Shown one piece after another: positions 15,969 through 24,978 of a stretch of 35,616 nucleotides of DNA; position 1 is the first letter of the stretch, and each line of letters begins with the position of its first letter. This stretch comes from Steroidobacter sp. (GTDB lineage: Bacteria; Pseudomonadota; Gammaproteobacteria; Steroidobacterales; Steroidobacteraceae): assembly GCA_025929585.1 (NCBI GenBank), contig JAICPY010000037.1, positions 1-35,616 of the forward strand, written 5' to 3'. The translations under genes were made by a program, and so were the position numbers. Under the pieces are notes generated by a model. It searched no databases. It saw nothing but the letters and a program-made list of their open reading frames with translations, and was not told where the DNA came from.

Positions 15969-16027
15969 GAATGTTTCGGACGAGTCATGAATCCGCTGGC
16001 GAATGTTTTGTGACGAATGTTTTGGAC
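15969..16027. promoter_or_regulatory. Three GAATGTTT direct repeats, candidate AraC-type operator
   Basis: GAATGTTT occurs at 15969-15976, 16001-16008 and 16015-16022. The first and third are followed by CGGAC and TGGAC, the second by TGTGAC. The spacings are 32 and 14 bases. AraC-family proteins bind direct repeats upstream of their own genes, which fits this position 90 bases from the AraC start. The link is inferred. Confidence 0.45.
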
Positions 16028-16240
16028 ACTCGACGCATGGATGAAGCGTGCTGCATCTATGTTGCGAGCACTCGTTCTACGGACTCGCGCTCATCTAGGT
16101 GATGACTGAGGAGTTGCATCGCGCGAAACAAGATCGCTTGCGCGTTCGAGTGCACGAGCTCACGCTTGAACGAGATTGGCGGACATGATGGGCTTGCGCC
16201 TCACGTTCGCCGATGTTCATGGCAGGCGGCGTGGAAAGCA

Positions 16241-16343
16241 AAGGTCCGTAGTCTTTGGTCTGCAGCCAGAGCGGATGAATAGCTCTCTTGTAGTTCGCCG
16301 CGGCCTTGGCCTCTCTGGCTGCAGACCCCAGACCGCAGACCTT
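16241..16343. repeat. Boundary inverted repeat next to the leftward receiver gene (GTCTGCAG family)
   Basis: The left arm at 16241-16271 and right arm at 16311-16343 match at 26 of 31 positions as inverted copies (core GGTCTGCAGCCAGAG), with a loop of about 40 bases. The right arm ends 2 bases from the receiver gene's stop codon. It belongs to the same family as the elements at 5081-5180 and 6409-6438. It could fold into a hairpin at the 3' end of the receiver transcript. Confidence 0.8.
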
Positions 16344-16345
16344 CT

Positions 16346-16711
16346 CTACGAGGTCACTCCCACCTTCTCCAGAGCATCGATCAGCATGGCGGCCGTGTAC
16401 GGCTTCACGAGTACGCCGATGCGTGCGTCGTGCACGAAGCGGTCCCGGATCTCGCGCTCGCTTCGGCCGCTGGCGATCAGAATGGGTAGATCGACCTTGT
16501 TATCGCGCAGTTCGGCGGCCAGCTGATCGCCGGAGCGGTCGGGAAGACCCAGGTCGATGATCAAGGCATGCAGCTCGGTGCCAAGCTGCTCCACTGCGCG
16601 CATCGCCTCGGCGGCCGTGCCAGCCTGTTCGACTTGGAAGCCCGCATCTTCCAAGGCGTCGACTGCAAACATGCGGACGAGCAGTTCGTCTTCGACAATC
16701 AGAATTCTCAT
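16346..16711 (-). CDS. Stand-alone response-regulator receiver domain
   Basis: A 121-residue protein consisting only of a CheY-like receiver. RILIVEDELLVR supplies the acidic pocket (Glu7, Asp8), Asp53 in LIIDLGLPDRSG is the phosphorylation site, and Lys103 is in VLVKPY. There is no output domain, so it must signal through protein contacts or act as a phosphate sink. The ATG at 16711 is the natural domain start; the frame continues upstream to 16960 with unrelated residues. A second single-domain receiver is divergent 283 bases away. No histidine kinase is present in the window. Confidence 0.88.
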   Translation of the reverse strand: MRILIVEDELLVRMFAVDALEDAGFQVEQAGTAAEAMRAVEQLGTELHALIIDLGLPDRSGDQLAAELRDNKVDLPILIASGRSEREIRDRFVHDARIGVLVKPYTAAMLIDALEKVGVTS

Positions 16712-16994
16712 GCGCGCGAATACTAATGCACCGTGCCAGACACTGCAGGCCAATCTAGGGGCAGGCGTTACCCCTGTCGCGCAGGGAAAGGAGGAACATC
16801 GACTGCCGATCTGGAGTAGAGCAAGTAGCGGGATCGCGCTGAGGCATGCCGCGCTTCGCGCCGGTAAGATGCCTACACCAGGACCGCTCCTGTGGAACTT
16901 TGACGCATCGCAATGCATTGCCTTTCGATCTGAGGAGGTGGCCTGCGGTGCTTCCCTCACAAATGCAGGCCAAGTGGGCTCTATTTCTTAGGAC

Positions 16995-17423
16995 ATGATT
17001 TCCGACACGTCACCCTCACCCTCGGCGACCGGTCGGGCTTTGCGTGTCCTCATCGTCGAGGACGAAACGCTTATCAGCTTGTTTCTCCAAGGTGTGCTCC
17101 GCGATTTGGGGCATTCGATCAGCGGCATTGCGCCCTCGTTTCGCACGGCCTTGGCCGTTGCGGCAGGCACACCGAGCGATCTGGCGATCGTGGATGTCGG
17201 GCTCGCAGGCGATGGCGGGGATGGAATCGACACCGCCGCCGCGCTCTGGGACCGGTATGGCATACGTTCGCTATTGATGACCGGCGCGACGTTTGCCGAA
17301 TTTGCCGATCGGATTCAGGCGGCCCGCCCACTGGGTTTACTCACCAAGCCATATACCGAGGCTGACGTTGAGAAAGCGCTGAATGGCGCCATTGATAGGC
17401 TCACCTCGGCACCCCTTATCTAG
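16995..17423 (+). CDS. Stand-alone response-regulator receiver domain
   Basis: A 142-residue receiver with a short polar N-terminal extension ([15 protein letters not shown]). [15 protein letters not shown] gives the acidic pocket, Asp67 in [15 protein letters not shown] is the acceptor, MTGAT carries the conserved threonine, and Lys118 is in LLTKPY. It resembles single-domain receivers that work with hybrid or HWE-type kinases. AGGA lies a few bases before the ATG. It is divergent to the receiver at 16346-16711, but the two sequences are not close, so a recent duplication is unlikely. The partner kinase is unknown. Confidence 0.87.
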   Translation: MISDTSPSPSATGRALRVLIVEDETLISLFLQGVLRDLGHSISGIAPSFRTALAVAAGTPSDLAIVDVGLAGDGGDGIDTAAALWDRYGIRSLLMTGATFAEFADRIQAARPLGLLTKPYTEADVEKALNGAIDRLTSAPLI

Positions 17424-17536
17424 TCGCGCTGTACTCCTCGCCAAGTCGTCGTTTTGCCCCTAACCAGGATAGCCAAGCGGCAGAGGGTCAATCCCTGTAC
17501 AGTGCGGCGCCTCTCCTACCTGCGAAATTCCAGAAT

Positions 17537-18952
17537 ATGTCCTTTGAATCGCTCGGGTTATTGCCCGAATTAACCCGTGCCCTCGCCGATCGCGGCTACG
17601 TCGAACCCACTCCTGTTCAGGCTCGCGTCATTCCAGAAATTCTCGCCGGCCGGGACATCCTTGCAGGCGCGCAAACCGGTACTGGCAAGACCGCCGGGTT
17701 CACCCTGCCGATCCTGCAAGAGCTGCATTCGCTCGCGAACCACGCCAAAGCGCCGCGTGCGCTGATCCTCGTGCCGACGCGGGAGCTCGCTGCCCAAGTC
17801 GCCGAGAGCGTAAAAAGCTATGGCAAATATTTGCATCTACGAACGTTAGTGCTGTTCGGCGGCGTCAGCATCAATCCGCAAACCGATGCGTTACGACGCG
17901 GCTGCGACATTCTGGTCGCGACGCCCGGCCGGCTCCTCGATCACGCTCAGCAAGGGAATGTTGATTTATCGAAGGTAGCGATTTTCGTCCTCGATGAGGC
18001 AGATCGCATGTTGGATATGGGCTTCATCGCAGATATCCGGCGCGTGATCAAGAAGCTGCCGTCCAAGCGGCAGAACCTCATGTTCTCGGCAACTTACTCG
18101 GAAGACATCCGCGGCCTCGCGCAGAGCCTGCTGCGTAATCCGGCAGAGATTGAGATCGCACGACGCAATGCCGCAGTCGAGTCGGTCGATCAAGTTGTCT
18201 ACAAAGTGTCGAAGGACCAGAAGCGCGCGTTGTTGTCGCATCTGATTCAAGAGGGCACCTGGAATCAGGTACTCATTTTCACGCGCACCAAGCACGGTGC
18301 AAATCGACTGATGAAGCAACTCGAGCAGGACGGCATCGAAGCTGCTGCGATCCACGGCAACAAAAGCCAGAACGCGCGTACGCAAGCGCTGGCCGCGTTC
18401 AAGCAATTCAAGATTCGCGCGCTCGTCGCCACCGAAGTTGCATCGCGTGGCCTGGACATCAAAGAGCTGCCGCACGTCGTCAACTACGAGCTTCCGAACG
18501 TTCCGGAAGACTACGTGCACCGAATCGGACGCACCGGCAGAGCCGGAGCGAGCGGCAGCGCCGTTTCGCTGGTCTCCTCGGATGAGAGCGGGTTGTTGAA
18601 GGACATCGAGCGACTGCTCCGCAAGTCCATTCCAGTCGCGACCGTGCCTGTTTTCAAGCAAGCACCGCCGCCGGCCGCTAACACAGAACCTGAGCGACGC
18701 TCCTTTTCGGGCAATCGATCCCAGGATTCCAGACCGGCACGAAGTGGTGAACGCCGTCCGTCATCTCACCAGGGCGCCAAGCGGCACCCCACTTCGCGCA
18801 GCGGATCCCCGTTCCAATCCCGCGGCGAGTCTTCGTCCGGACAGCGACCGCAGTCACCGGGCCAACGACCCTCCGGTCAGCGCCCCTCGCGCACGGGTGG
18901 GCATCAGCGTCGTAGCGGCCCGTCGCAAGCGCCACGAGGACGTTCGCGGTAG
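17537..18952 (+). CDS. rhlE: DEAD-box ATP-dependent RNA helicase RhlE
   Basis: A 471-residue helicase. The Q motif ([10 protein letters not shown] ... [10 protein letters not shown]), motif I AQTGTGKT (45-52), PTRELA, DEAD (153-156), SAT (184-186) and HRIGRTGR (328-335) are all intact. From about residue 380 the tail is low-complexity, rich in Arg, Ser, Pro and Gln with repeated GQRPS-like units; it probably binds RNA without sequence specificity. RhlE proteins remodel RNA in ribosome maturation, mRNA decay and cold adaptation. It is a single gene; the convergent unknown gene ends 8 bases after it. Confidence 0.95.
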   Translation: MSFESLGLLPELTRALADRGYVEPTPVQARVIPEILAGRDILAGAQTGTGKTAGFTLPILQELHSLANHAKAPRALILVPTRELAAQVAESVKSYGKYLHLRTLVLFGGVSINPQTDALRRGCDILVATPGRLLDHAQQGNVDLSKVAIFVLDEADRMLDMGFIADIRRVIKKLPSKRQNLMFSATYSEDIRGLAQSLLRNPAEIEIARRNAAVESVDQVVYKVSKDQKRALLSHLIQEGTWNQVLIFTRTKHGANRLMKQLEQDGIEAAAIHGNKSQNARTQALAAFKQFKIRALVATEVASRGLDIKELPHVVNYELPNVPEDYVHRIGRTGRAGASGSAVSLVSSDESGLLKDIERLLRKSIPVATVPVFKQAPPPAANTEPERRSFSGNRSQDSRPARSGERRPSSHQGAKRHPTSRSGSPFQSRGESSSGQRPQSPGQRPSGQRPSRTGGHQRRSGPSQAPRGRSR

Positions 18953-18959
18953 TTCGACA

Positions 18960-20030
18960 TTACGGCGCTTGCGCGTCAGATTCGCTGCTGGCGAACCCGA
19001 ACGCAGGTACCGCTTCAGTAAAGATCACTTCTTCCTTCGCACCTCGCGCGCGTGCTAGCTGAGAGCTCGCGCGTTGCATCTCTCTTTCATTCGCGAAGTT
19101 CTGTTTCAGATGCTCGAGTTGCTCCGAGGTGAGGACCGATTCGAGAGAGGTGAGCAACCGCTCCTGCCAGCGCTCTTGTTCGGCCAACCACCGGTCCACG
19201 TCCGCACTCTGCATCGCTGGATCGACAAAGATGCCTGCTTGCGTACCGGTCGTGCTCGCGAACGCATTCTGTTGTCGACGCTGATCTTCGATCAGCGCAT
19301 CGAGTACCGCCTTGGATTGCTCTGCATTCATCGGCGCGCCCGCGAGCGCGAGCGTCGACTGCAAGCCCGCAACGCGATGACGTTGTCCTAACGTTTCCTG
19401 ATAAGTCTGCCATTTTGCGTAGGTCGCGGGGCCCAGCTGCACTTCGATCTCCATTTGGTGCTGCCGATGACGTTGTTGAATTTGTCTTTGGATTTCTTCG
19501 ACTGCCGCCGGATCTGGCTGCTCCGAGCCGTAAAAAGTGGAGTCCTCCATGTCGGCCACATGTTGGCTCGCCAAGAGATCGAGCAAGCGACCTGCTTCCT
19601 CGCGTGTTATTCCCAGCTCAGAAGCGAGACCTGGATAGGACGTTCCTAGGCTCGCTCGCATCTGTGCCTGCATTGCACTTCGATACTCGGGATCTTGCAG
19701 CCGCTGGCGTTCGCTCTGCATGTTCTCGCGCGCCTGCAGAAACATCGCGCGTGAATCCGCAGCTTCAGCGAGTTTCGCGGCACTCGCTGGCGCAGGAAGT
19801 GTGGACGCAGGTTTGGAGGGACTAGCCGTCTTCGGCTTCTCATGCAATTGCGCTTGGAACTGCGGCGCGTCCTGTTCGTGCAATGCGAGTATTTCTTTAT
19901 GCTGGGCTTCCAACTGGCTCTGCAGGGTTTCGCTTCGCGCTCGCTCCTGCCTGAGCTCGCGAACCAAGTGCATGCATGCCACAGATGCCGCTAACGTCGC
20001 GACGATCAGAATCGGAACCACCTTGTTCAT
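18960..20030 (-). CDS. Membrane-anchored coiled-coil protein, unknown function
   Basis: A 356-residue protein. One N-terminal membrane helix (about residues 4-22) is followed by a charged coiled coil (25-55), a Pro/Ala/Ser linker (65-85) and a mainly helical, Gln/Glu/Arg-rich domain to the end. That domain contains ITREEAGRLLDLLASQ and a LTSEQLEHLKQNF helix, the latter resembling Spy/CpxP-type helical repeats in composition. It probably projects into the periplasm. No enzyme motif is seen. It lies downstream of a DUF3014 gene on the same strand, also with an N-terminal anchor. Inverted repeat G separates them. Confidence 0.75.
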   Translation of the reverse strand: MNKVVPILIVATLAASVACMHLVRELRQERARSETLQSQLEAQHKEILALHEQDAPQFQAQLHEKPKTASPSKPASTLPAPASAAKLAEAADSRAMFLQARENMQSERQRLQDPEYRSAMQAQMRASLGTSYPGLASELGITREEAGRLLDLLASQHVADMEDSTFYGSEQPDPAAVEEIQRQIQQRHRQHQMEIEVQLGPATYAKWQTYQETLGQRHRVAGLQSTLALAGAPMNAEQSKAVLDALIEDQRRQQNAFASTTGTQAGIFVDPAMQSADVDRWLAEQERWQERLLTSLESVLTSEQLEHLKQNFANEREMQRASSQLARARGAKEEVIFTEAVPAFGFASSESDAQAP

Positions 20031-20050
20031 AGCGCACCGCGATGAGAAGT

Positions 20051-20141
20051 GGTGGATGAAGTGATAAGTGATAACGACGGATTGAGAAAAGGCAGTTTCC
20101 CATCTGTCGTCATCACTCTATCACGTCATCACCTGATCACC
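20051..20141. repeat. Boundary inverted repeat G (GTGATGAA family)
   Basis: The left arm at 20051-20080 (GGTGGATGAAGTGATAAGTG, then ATAACGACGG) and right arm at 20104-20141 are imperfect inverted copies with a loop of about 23 bases. The right arm ends 6 bases from the DUF3014 stop; the left arm lies 20 bases from the start of the next gene. It is related in wording to the element at 10209-10311. Confidence 0.7.
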
Positions 20142-20147
20142 TTTCCG

Positions 20148-20927
20148 TCATTCCTTCGCTACTTCCGCCTTGAGCTCACGCAGCTTGGCCTTTACCGCGG
20201 CCGCGTTCTCCGGGCCCATCCTGATCAGCAGCTTCTGTCCGGAAGACAACGCCTCGAGGGAGGGATCGGCATATTCATAAAACATTCCTGGCTGTGTGAG
20301 CTTGATCGGGCCCTCGACCTGCGGTGTGTCTAGTAAGTGATCGATCACTTCCACCAGGCGATCGTTGAAGTAGCCATCCGGGTAGCCGAGATCGACATAC
20401 GATTGCTGGAAGAGCGGGTAGTAACGCTTGTACAGCGCCGCAACTTGGGTTGAATCCGAACGCTGCAGCAAACCGATCAAGGGTGCATAGCGAGCGTAAT
20501 TCGTCTCGTTGAGCGTGATTTCCTCAGGGCTCGAGTCGACGATGAGCTCACCACTCATCGGCTTCAGCGGCCACATTTTCACCGAGGTTTCCTTGCGCGG
20601 CAGGCTGTCGATCGTCACCACGGTGTGGCGCACGATGCTCTTGGGGATCAAGAACTGCTCAATCGCCTGACCAAAGGTCGAAGTGAGATCCTTTTGCAGA
20701 GGAGCATCGCTATCCTCCAGCGTCGGTAATGGTGTCTGCTGCTCTTGTTCAGCACCTATCGGATGCTTGATTTCCGGCTCCGAGCTTGCGGGTTCGGCCG
20801 GAACCTGGGCCTGGGGCTGAAGCTCGGGTTGCTTTTGCTTATAGCCGTAATACAACGCGCCGCCGAGGCCAATCACCACCACGATTGGAATCGCCCACCA
20901 GATCCATTTCTTTGCCTCTTCATTCAC
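20148..20927 (-). CDS. DUF3014 domain protein, membrane-anchored
   Basis: A 259-residue protein: a short N-terminus (MNEEAKKW), a membrane helix (about 8-27, WAIPIVVVIGLGGALYYGY), a Pro/Glu/Gln linker (30-65) and a globular domain with the DUF3014-like segments FLIPKSIVRHTVVTIDSLPR and YARYAPLIGLLQ. The domain's function is not known. The GTG at 20927 is chosen because GGAGGA lies 9 bases upstream, a strong ribosome binding site. A frame open to an ATG at 20969 would start before that site. It is upstream of the coiled-coil membrane protein on the same strand. Confidence 0.82.
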   Translation of the reverse strand: MNEEAKKWIWWAIPIVVVIGLGGALYYGYKQKQPELQPQAQVPAEPASSEPEIKHPIGAEQEQQTPLPTLEDSDAPLQKDLTSTFGQAIEQFLIPKSIVRHTVVTIDSLPRKETSVKMWPLKPMSGELIVDSSPEEITLNETNYARYAPLIGLLQRSDSTQVAALYKRYYPLFQQSYVDLGYPDGYFNDRLVEVIDHLLDTPQVEGPIKLTQPGMFYEYADPSLEALSSGQKLLIRMGPENAAAVKAKLRELKAEVAKE

Positions 20928-21150
20928 GAGAAGATTCCTCCGAATCGATACGGCTGCGTAAGACGGCAAGAATGGTACGCCATGCTTCTGCGCGCAAGTC
21001 GCATATGGCGCGCCTAGTTAAGTAAGCGGACCGTGCCACCTTTACCTAAGTTCCACAGTTCCTCCTCGCCAAAGCACTCGATCCGAGCTCGTATTCCGTA
21101 GACAATGATCCGCCGCTCCCGCGGTGCACACAGCCAAGGACAACAGATTC

Positions 21151-22653
21151 GTGATTAGATTCCTGGGGGCGCGTCGAAGCGATGCTTATGCAGTGGTGAC
21201 AGCCATTGCTTTGACCGGGGCAACTTGCGCTCCAAGCAAGATCGTGTTGGCTCAGGCGTCCTTGCCGCTCACGGAGTGCCGGCTACAGAGCGACAATGTG
21301 AGCGGCAGCGTCGCGGCTCGGTGCGGGACGCTTACGGTGCCCGAGAATCGCGGCGAAAAGGATGGCAGGCAATTACAGCTGCACATCGCGTTGGTGCCCG
21401 CATTGCGCACTCGTGCTGAACCCGACCCGCTGTTCATCATCAGCGGCGGGCCTGGCCAGGCGGCGAGCGATTTCTATTTAGCGATGAGCCACGTCTTTGG
21501 CCGAATCCGTCGTGATCGAGACATCGTCGTCCTCGATCAACGGGGGACGGGTCGATCGAATCGCCTCGATTGTCCTTTGCCGAACGATTCGGATCTGACG
21601 GAAGCAGATCCCGCCATCATTCGATCGCACACCAGTGCTTGCCTAAAGTCTATTGCGGGCGATCCGCGCTTCTATACGACGAGCGTTGCCGTGCGTGACC
21701 TGGATGAGGTGCGCGCGGCGCTTGGGTATGAGAGGCTCAACCTGTACGGAATTTCTTACGGCACGCGAGTCGCGCAACATTATCTACGCCGCCACCCGCA
21801 ACGTGTCCGCACCGTCGTGCTCGACGGTGTAGTGTCACCCGACCTGGCGCTTGGTCCGCACATCGCGATCGATGCGCAGGCTGCGCTGGACGCGCTGTTC
21901 GCTCGCTGCTCGCAATCCAAGCCATGCGTCGCTGCGTTTCCCGACTTGCGTAAATCCTTCGATGCTTTGAGAGCTCGCCTGAAGGAAAGCCCGCTCGACC
22001 TCAGCATCGCTGACCCTGTGACTGCCGCACCCCTTCGTCTACATTTTGGTGCCTCGGAATTGAACGCTGCAGTTCGCATGCTCAGCTATAGCGATGAGAC
22101 GGCTTCAACGCTGCCTTTTCTGATTCATCAAGCGCAGGTCGCTGGGCGTCCGGAAAACTTGGCAGCGCAATTCGAAATGGTAAAGCGCTCCATGCAGAAC
22201 CAACTTGCCTACGGCATGCACTTCGGCGTTGTGTGCAGCGAGGACGCGCCGCGCTGGCAACAGGAGAGCGTTTCCACCGAGTCCTTGGCATCGACCTACA
22301 TCGGTGCGGATTTCATGGTCTCCATGCAGGCCATTTGCGAGCTCTGGCCGCGTGGACCGGTAGATGAGGATTTTTCCGAGCTGCTGAAAACCGACACTCC
22401 GGTGCTCGCACTCTCTGGAGAAGCAGATCCGGTGACGCCGCCGAGTTACGCGGTCCGTGCGCTGACTCACTTCAGCAATGCGAAACATCTGACACTCGCG
22501 GGCCAAGGACATGGCCAACTGGGAACTGGATGCATGCCGAGGGTGGTAGCGCGTTTCATTGCCGACGCCTCGACGGCGCAACTCGACGATGACTGTTTGA
22601 AAGGCATTGCGCCTGCTCCCTTCATGATTTCCAGCAGCGGACCGGCGCCATGA
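21151..22653 (+). CDS. Exported alpha/beta hydrolase, tripeptidyl aminopeptidase / proline iminopeptidase-like
   Basis: A protein of 500 residues with a signal peptide (AYAVVTAIALTGA ... LAQA) and an alpha/beta-hydrolase core. The oxyanion segment is IISGGPGQAASDF, LDQRGTGRSN precedes the helix, and the nucleophile serine is in YGISYGTR. A TAP-like C-terminal domain carries the acid (GEADPVTPP) and histidine (GQGHGQLG). Relatives cleave N-terminal residues from peptides in the periplasm. Starts are uncertain: GTG 21151 has AAGGA ten bases upstream, while GTG 21124 in the same frame has no such site. The stop overlaps natA's ATG (ATGA), so hydrolase and ABC exporter are translationally coupled. 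Confidence 0.85.
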   Translation: MIRFLGARRSDAYAVVTAIALTGATCAPSKIVLAQASLPLTECRLQSDNVSGSVAARCGTLTVPENRGEKDGRQLQLHIALVPALRTRAEPDPLFIISGGPGQAASDFYLAMSHVFGRIRRDRDIVVLDQRGTGRSNRLDCPLPNDSDLTEADPAIIRSHTSACLKSIAGDPRFYTTSVAVRDLDEVRAALGYERLNLYGISYGTRVAQHYLRRHPQRVRTVVLDGVVSPDLALGPHIAIDAQAALDALFARCSQSKPCVAAFPDLRKSFDALRARLKESPLDLSIADPVTAAPLRLHFGASELNAAVRMLSYSDETASTLPFLIHQAQVAGRPENLAAQFEMVKRSMQNQLAYGMHFGVVCSEDAPRWQQESVSTESLASTYIGADFMVSMQAICELWPRGPVDEDFSELLKTDTPVLALSGEADPVTPPSYAVRALTHFSNAKHLTLAGQGHGQLGTGCMPRVVARFIADASTAQLDDDCLKGIAPAPFMISSSGPAP

Positions 22654-23378
22654 TCGTTCTGGAGAAGGTGAGTCGCCGGTTCGGCTCGGTGCAAGCGCTG
22701 AACGAGGTTTCCTTTGAAGTGCGCGATGGTCTCATCACAGGACTTCTCGGTCACAACGGCGCAGGCAAGTCGACCACGTTACGAATACTCAGCACTGTCA
22801 TAGGCGCCGACTCGGGGCGTGCGCTAGTCGATGGCTTCGATTGTGCAACCGATTCGCTCGCCGTGCGCAGATCCTTGGGCGTTTTGCCTCACGGCAGCGG
22901 CTTGTACGCCAATCTGACGGGACGTGAGAACGTCCGCTATTACGGTCGTCTTTGCGGCTTGACAGGGGAAGCGCTCGAGCGAGATATCGAAGAGTTGGTA
23001 GATCGGCTGCGTCTCAACAACGTCATCGACCGTCGTGCCAAGGGCTATTCGCAGGGTGAGCGGCTGAAGGTCGCTTTGGCGCGCGTGCTCGTGCATCGGC
23101 CGCAAACTGTGATTCTCGATGAGCCGACGAATGGCCTGGATGTGAATGCGGTGCGCATGCTTCGCGATCTGCTTCGGGAGCTGCGCAGCGCAGGCCGCTG
23201 CATTTTGTTCTCCAGCCATGTGATGCAAGAAGTCGCTGCACTATGCGATGACATCATCATCATCTCTGGTGGGCGCGTTGTCGTGAGCGGCACGCCAGAG
23301 CAGATTCTCGAACACACGGGGACGACCGATCTCGAAGATGCATTCGTACGCGCCGCGGACGCGGAGCGGGCCGAATGA
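22650..23378 (+). CDS. natA: NatA-like ABC transporter ATP-binding protein
   Basis: A 242-residue ATPase. Walker A is GHNGAGKST (34-42), Walker B is VILDEPTNGLD (about 153-163) and the switch histidine is in LFSSHVMQEV. The signature motif is YSQGERLKVALAR, a departure from LSGGQ that is common in NatA/ABC-2 type exporters. It overlaps the genes on both sides by four bases (ATGA), forming a three-gene operon. NatAB of Bacillus extrudes sodium; the substrate here is inferred from family only and could be a different ion, lipid or peptide. Confidence 0.9.
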   Translation: MIVLEKVSRRFGSVQALNEVSFEVRDGLITGLLGHNGAGKSTTLRILSTVIGADSGRALVDGFDCATDSLAVRRSLGVLPHGSGLYANLTGRENVRYYGRLCGLTGEALERDIEELVDRLRLNNVIDRRAKGYSQGERLKVALARVLVHRPQTVILDEPTNGLDVNAVRMLRDLLRELRSAGRCILFSSHVMQEVAALCDDIIIISGGRVVVSGTPEQILEHTGTTDLEDAFVRAADAERAE

Positions 23379-24556
23379 GTCGCTCCACCGCCATCGTTTT
23401 CGCGAAGGAAGTGCTGGAGAACATTCGCGATCGCCGCGTCATCTTCTCGGCATTCTTTTTCGGTGTGTTGCTCGCGCCGGTGATTTTCGCGCTATCAACG
23501 ACGATGACTTCCAAGCGCATCGTCCAAACGCAAGACGAGCCGCTCAAGTTATCGGTGTCCGGAGAATCGCGAGCTCCTAATCTGCTCGCCTTCCTGCACG
23601 AGAACGGTGTGCAAGCCACTGCTGTTGAGATGACGGCGGATCAAGCGATGCAAGCCGTCCGAACGGATCAACAGGAAATCGTTCTGATTATCCCCGAGGA
23701 TTATGGCGAAAAACTTCGTGACGGAAAATCCGCGCCGCTCGAATTGGTCGTCGATAGTGCGAATAGCCAAACCGCGGGCAGCGCTGATCGCGCACGCCGC
23801 CTTCTAGAAGGATACGGGCGCCAGCTCGCCGTGCTACGACTCGTCGTGCGCGGCATCAGTCCGGAAGTCATTCGCCCGATCGAGGTCTATACGCTCGATG
23901 TTGCAACCCCGGCCGGCCGAGCTGCACTGTTTCTCGGCATGCTGACGTACTTTTGCTTCATGTCGATGCTCGTGGGCGGCTTTTATCTCGCGATCGACAC
24001 CACGGCTGGAGAGCGCGAGCGCGGCTCTCTGGAATCGCTACTCGCGATGCCAGTGAGCAGGGCGGAGTTGATCGTTGGCAAGATGCTGGCTACCGCAGCC
24101 TTCATGGCCGTTTCGTTATTGCTTACCTTGATTGCATTTGGCGTCGTACTGCGTTTCATCCCTCTCGAGATGTTGGGCATGTCGGCGAACTTCGGTTGGA
24201 AGGTCATTGCAGGTGTGTTTGGCGTGATGCTGGCGTTCGTACCGCTCGGCGCGGCGCTGATGACGGTGGTCGCTTCCTTCACGCGCAGCAATCGAGAAGC
24301 GCAGTCATGGCTCTCCGTGGTGCTGTTCATACCGCTCGCACCGATTTTGTTTGCGCTCATCAATGGCACCAAGGCAACAGTGACACTGATGCTGGTACCG
24401 AGCTTGAGTCAGCACTTGCTTGCGACCAATCTGATCCGTGGCGATGCAATTCCTTGGTTACACGTCGTCGTTTCGGCCGGCACCACGCTCGTTTTGGGTG
24501 CGCTACTGACATGGCTCGCGATTCGTTTCTATCGACGCGAAGCGATTCTCGGCTGA
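23375..24556 (+). CDS. natB: NatB-like ABC-2 permease
   Basis: A 393-residue permease. One membrane helix lies near residues 22-42 (FSAFFFGVLLAPVIFALS), then an extracytoplasmic domain (about 45-180), then five or six helices from about 185 to 390. The motif ERERGSLESLLAMPVSRAELIVGKMLA, which joins the first helices of ABC-2/NatB permeases, is clear. It forms the membrane part of the exporter with NatA. The start overlaps natA's stop. The gene is the last of the operon; a GC-rich hairpin near 24618-24647 might end the transcript. Confidence 0.9.
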   Translation: MSRSTAIVFAKEVLENIRDRRVIFSAFFFGVLLAPVIFALSTTMTSKRIVQTQDEPLKLSVSGESRAPNLLAFLHENGVQATAVEMTADQAMQAVRTDQQEIVLIIPEDYGEKLRDGKSAPLELVVDSANSQTAGSADRARRLLEGYGRQLAVLRLVVRGISPEVIRPIEVYTLDVATPAGRAALFLGMLTYFCFMSMLVGGFYLAIDTTAGERERGSLESLLAMPVSRAELIVGKMLATAAFMAVSLLLTLIAFGVVLRFIPLEMLGMSANFGWKVIAGVFGVMLAFVPLGAALMTVVASFTRSNREAQSWLSVVLFIPLAPILFALINGTKATVTLMLVPSLSQHLLATNLIRGDAIPWLHVVVSAGTTLVLGALLTWLAIRFYRREAILG

Positions 24557-24978
24557 GTTTGCGCACGACTGGGATTGAACATGAAAAATTTGCCTGACAT
24601 TTCCTTGCGCCGACGCTGCGGCTTTAGCCGGCTTTCGAAAGAGCCGCACCCTGAGTGGCGCGCCCGCCTATCCACTACAGGCGTGCAGAGCGGGAAATAG
24701 ACAATCAGAAAAGCACGAAAAAAATAGGCTAATTCGTCGCGAGAAAAATTTCTGCTGCGATCACCGTGCGATCGGTGAATGCGATTGCAGACATGTCGGC
24801 CCGTCACGACATTTTGCGAATCGTACGATCCTTCTATTAACTCCGCGCACCACACGAGCGGACACTCTTCGTCGATGACTCACTAAATTTCATCGGCGGC
24901 CGACTCACTGATGAGTCCGGCGCACCTGTGACTTCCTCGTGCAGGCGAACGCTTCTTCAGTTCGAAGAAGATTCCTGC
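24557..24978. other. Intergenic region before the riboswitch
   Basis: Together with the riboswitch leader this makes a 595-base gap. It contains an imperfect hairpin at 24618-24647 (GCGGCTTT ... AAAGAGCCGC) that could be the natAB terminator, and a hairpin at 24897-24921 (GACTCA/TGAGTC core). AT-rich stretches around 24690-24750 may hold the promoter of the riboswitch-controlled gene, but I cannot place boxes with confidence. No gene is supported. Confidence 0.45.

Larger units (their letters stand above)
15880..16345. other. Intergenic region upstream of the AraC gene
   Basis: This 466-base gap separates the AraC start from the stop of the leftward receiver gene. It holds three GAATGTTT direct repeats near the AraC side and a boundary inverted repeat next to the receiver gene. 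An open frame beginning at 16176 runs into the antisense of the receiver gene and looks like a shadow. Nothing else is supported. Confidence 0.5.

Noticed and set aside
16176-16526. A plus-strand open frame between the AraC gene and the receiver gene.
   Set aside because: It runs through the inverted repeat and antisense of the receiver gene, with no sensible protein features.
16885-16935. GGAACTTT followed by TCTGA as an extracytoplasmic sigma promoter.
   Set aside because: The gap between the two boxes is about 28 bases, far beyond the 16-17 expected.
24908-24914. CTGATGA, the hammerhead ribozyme core heptamer, followed by GTCC and later GCGAA.
   Set aside because: No proper stem II/III pairing or GAAA box follows. 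The heptamer lies in a simple GACTCA/TGAGTC hairpin and is expected by chance in a window this size.
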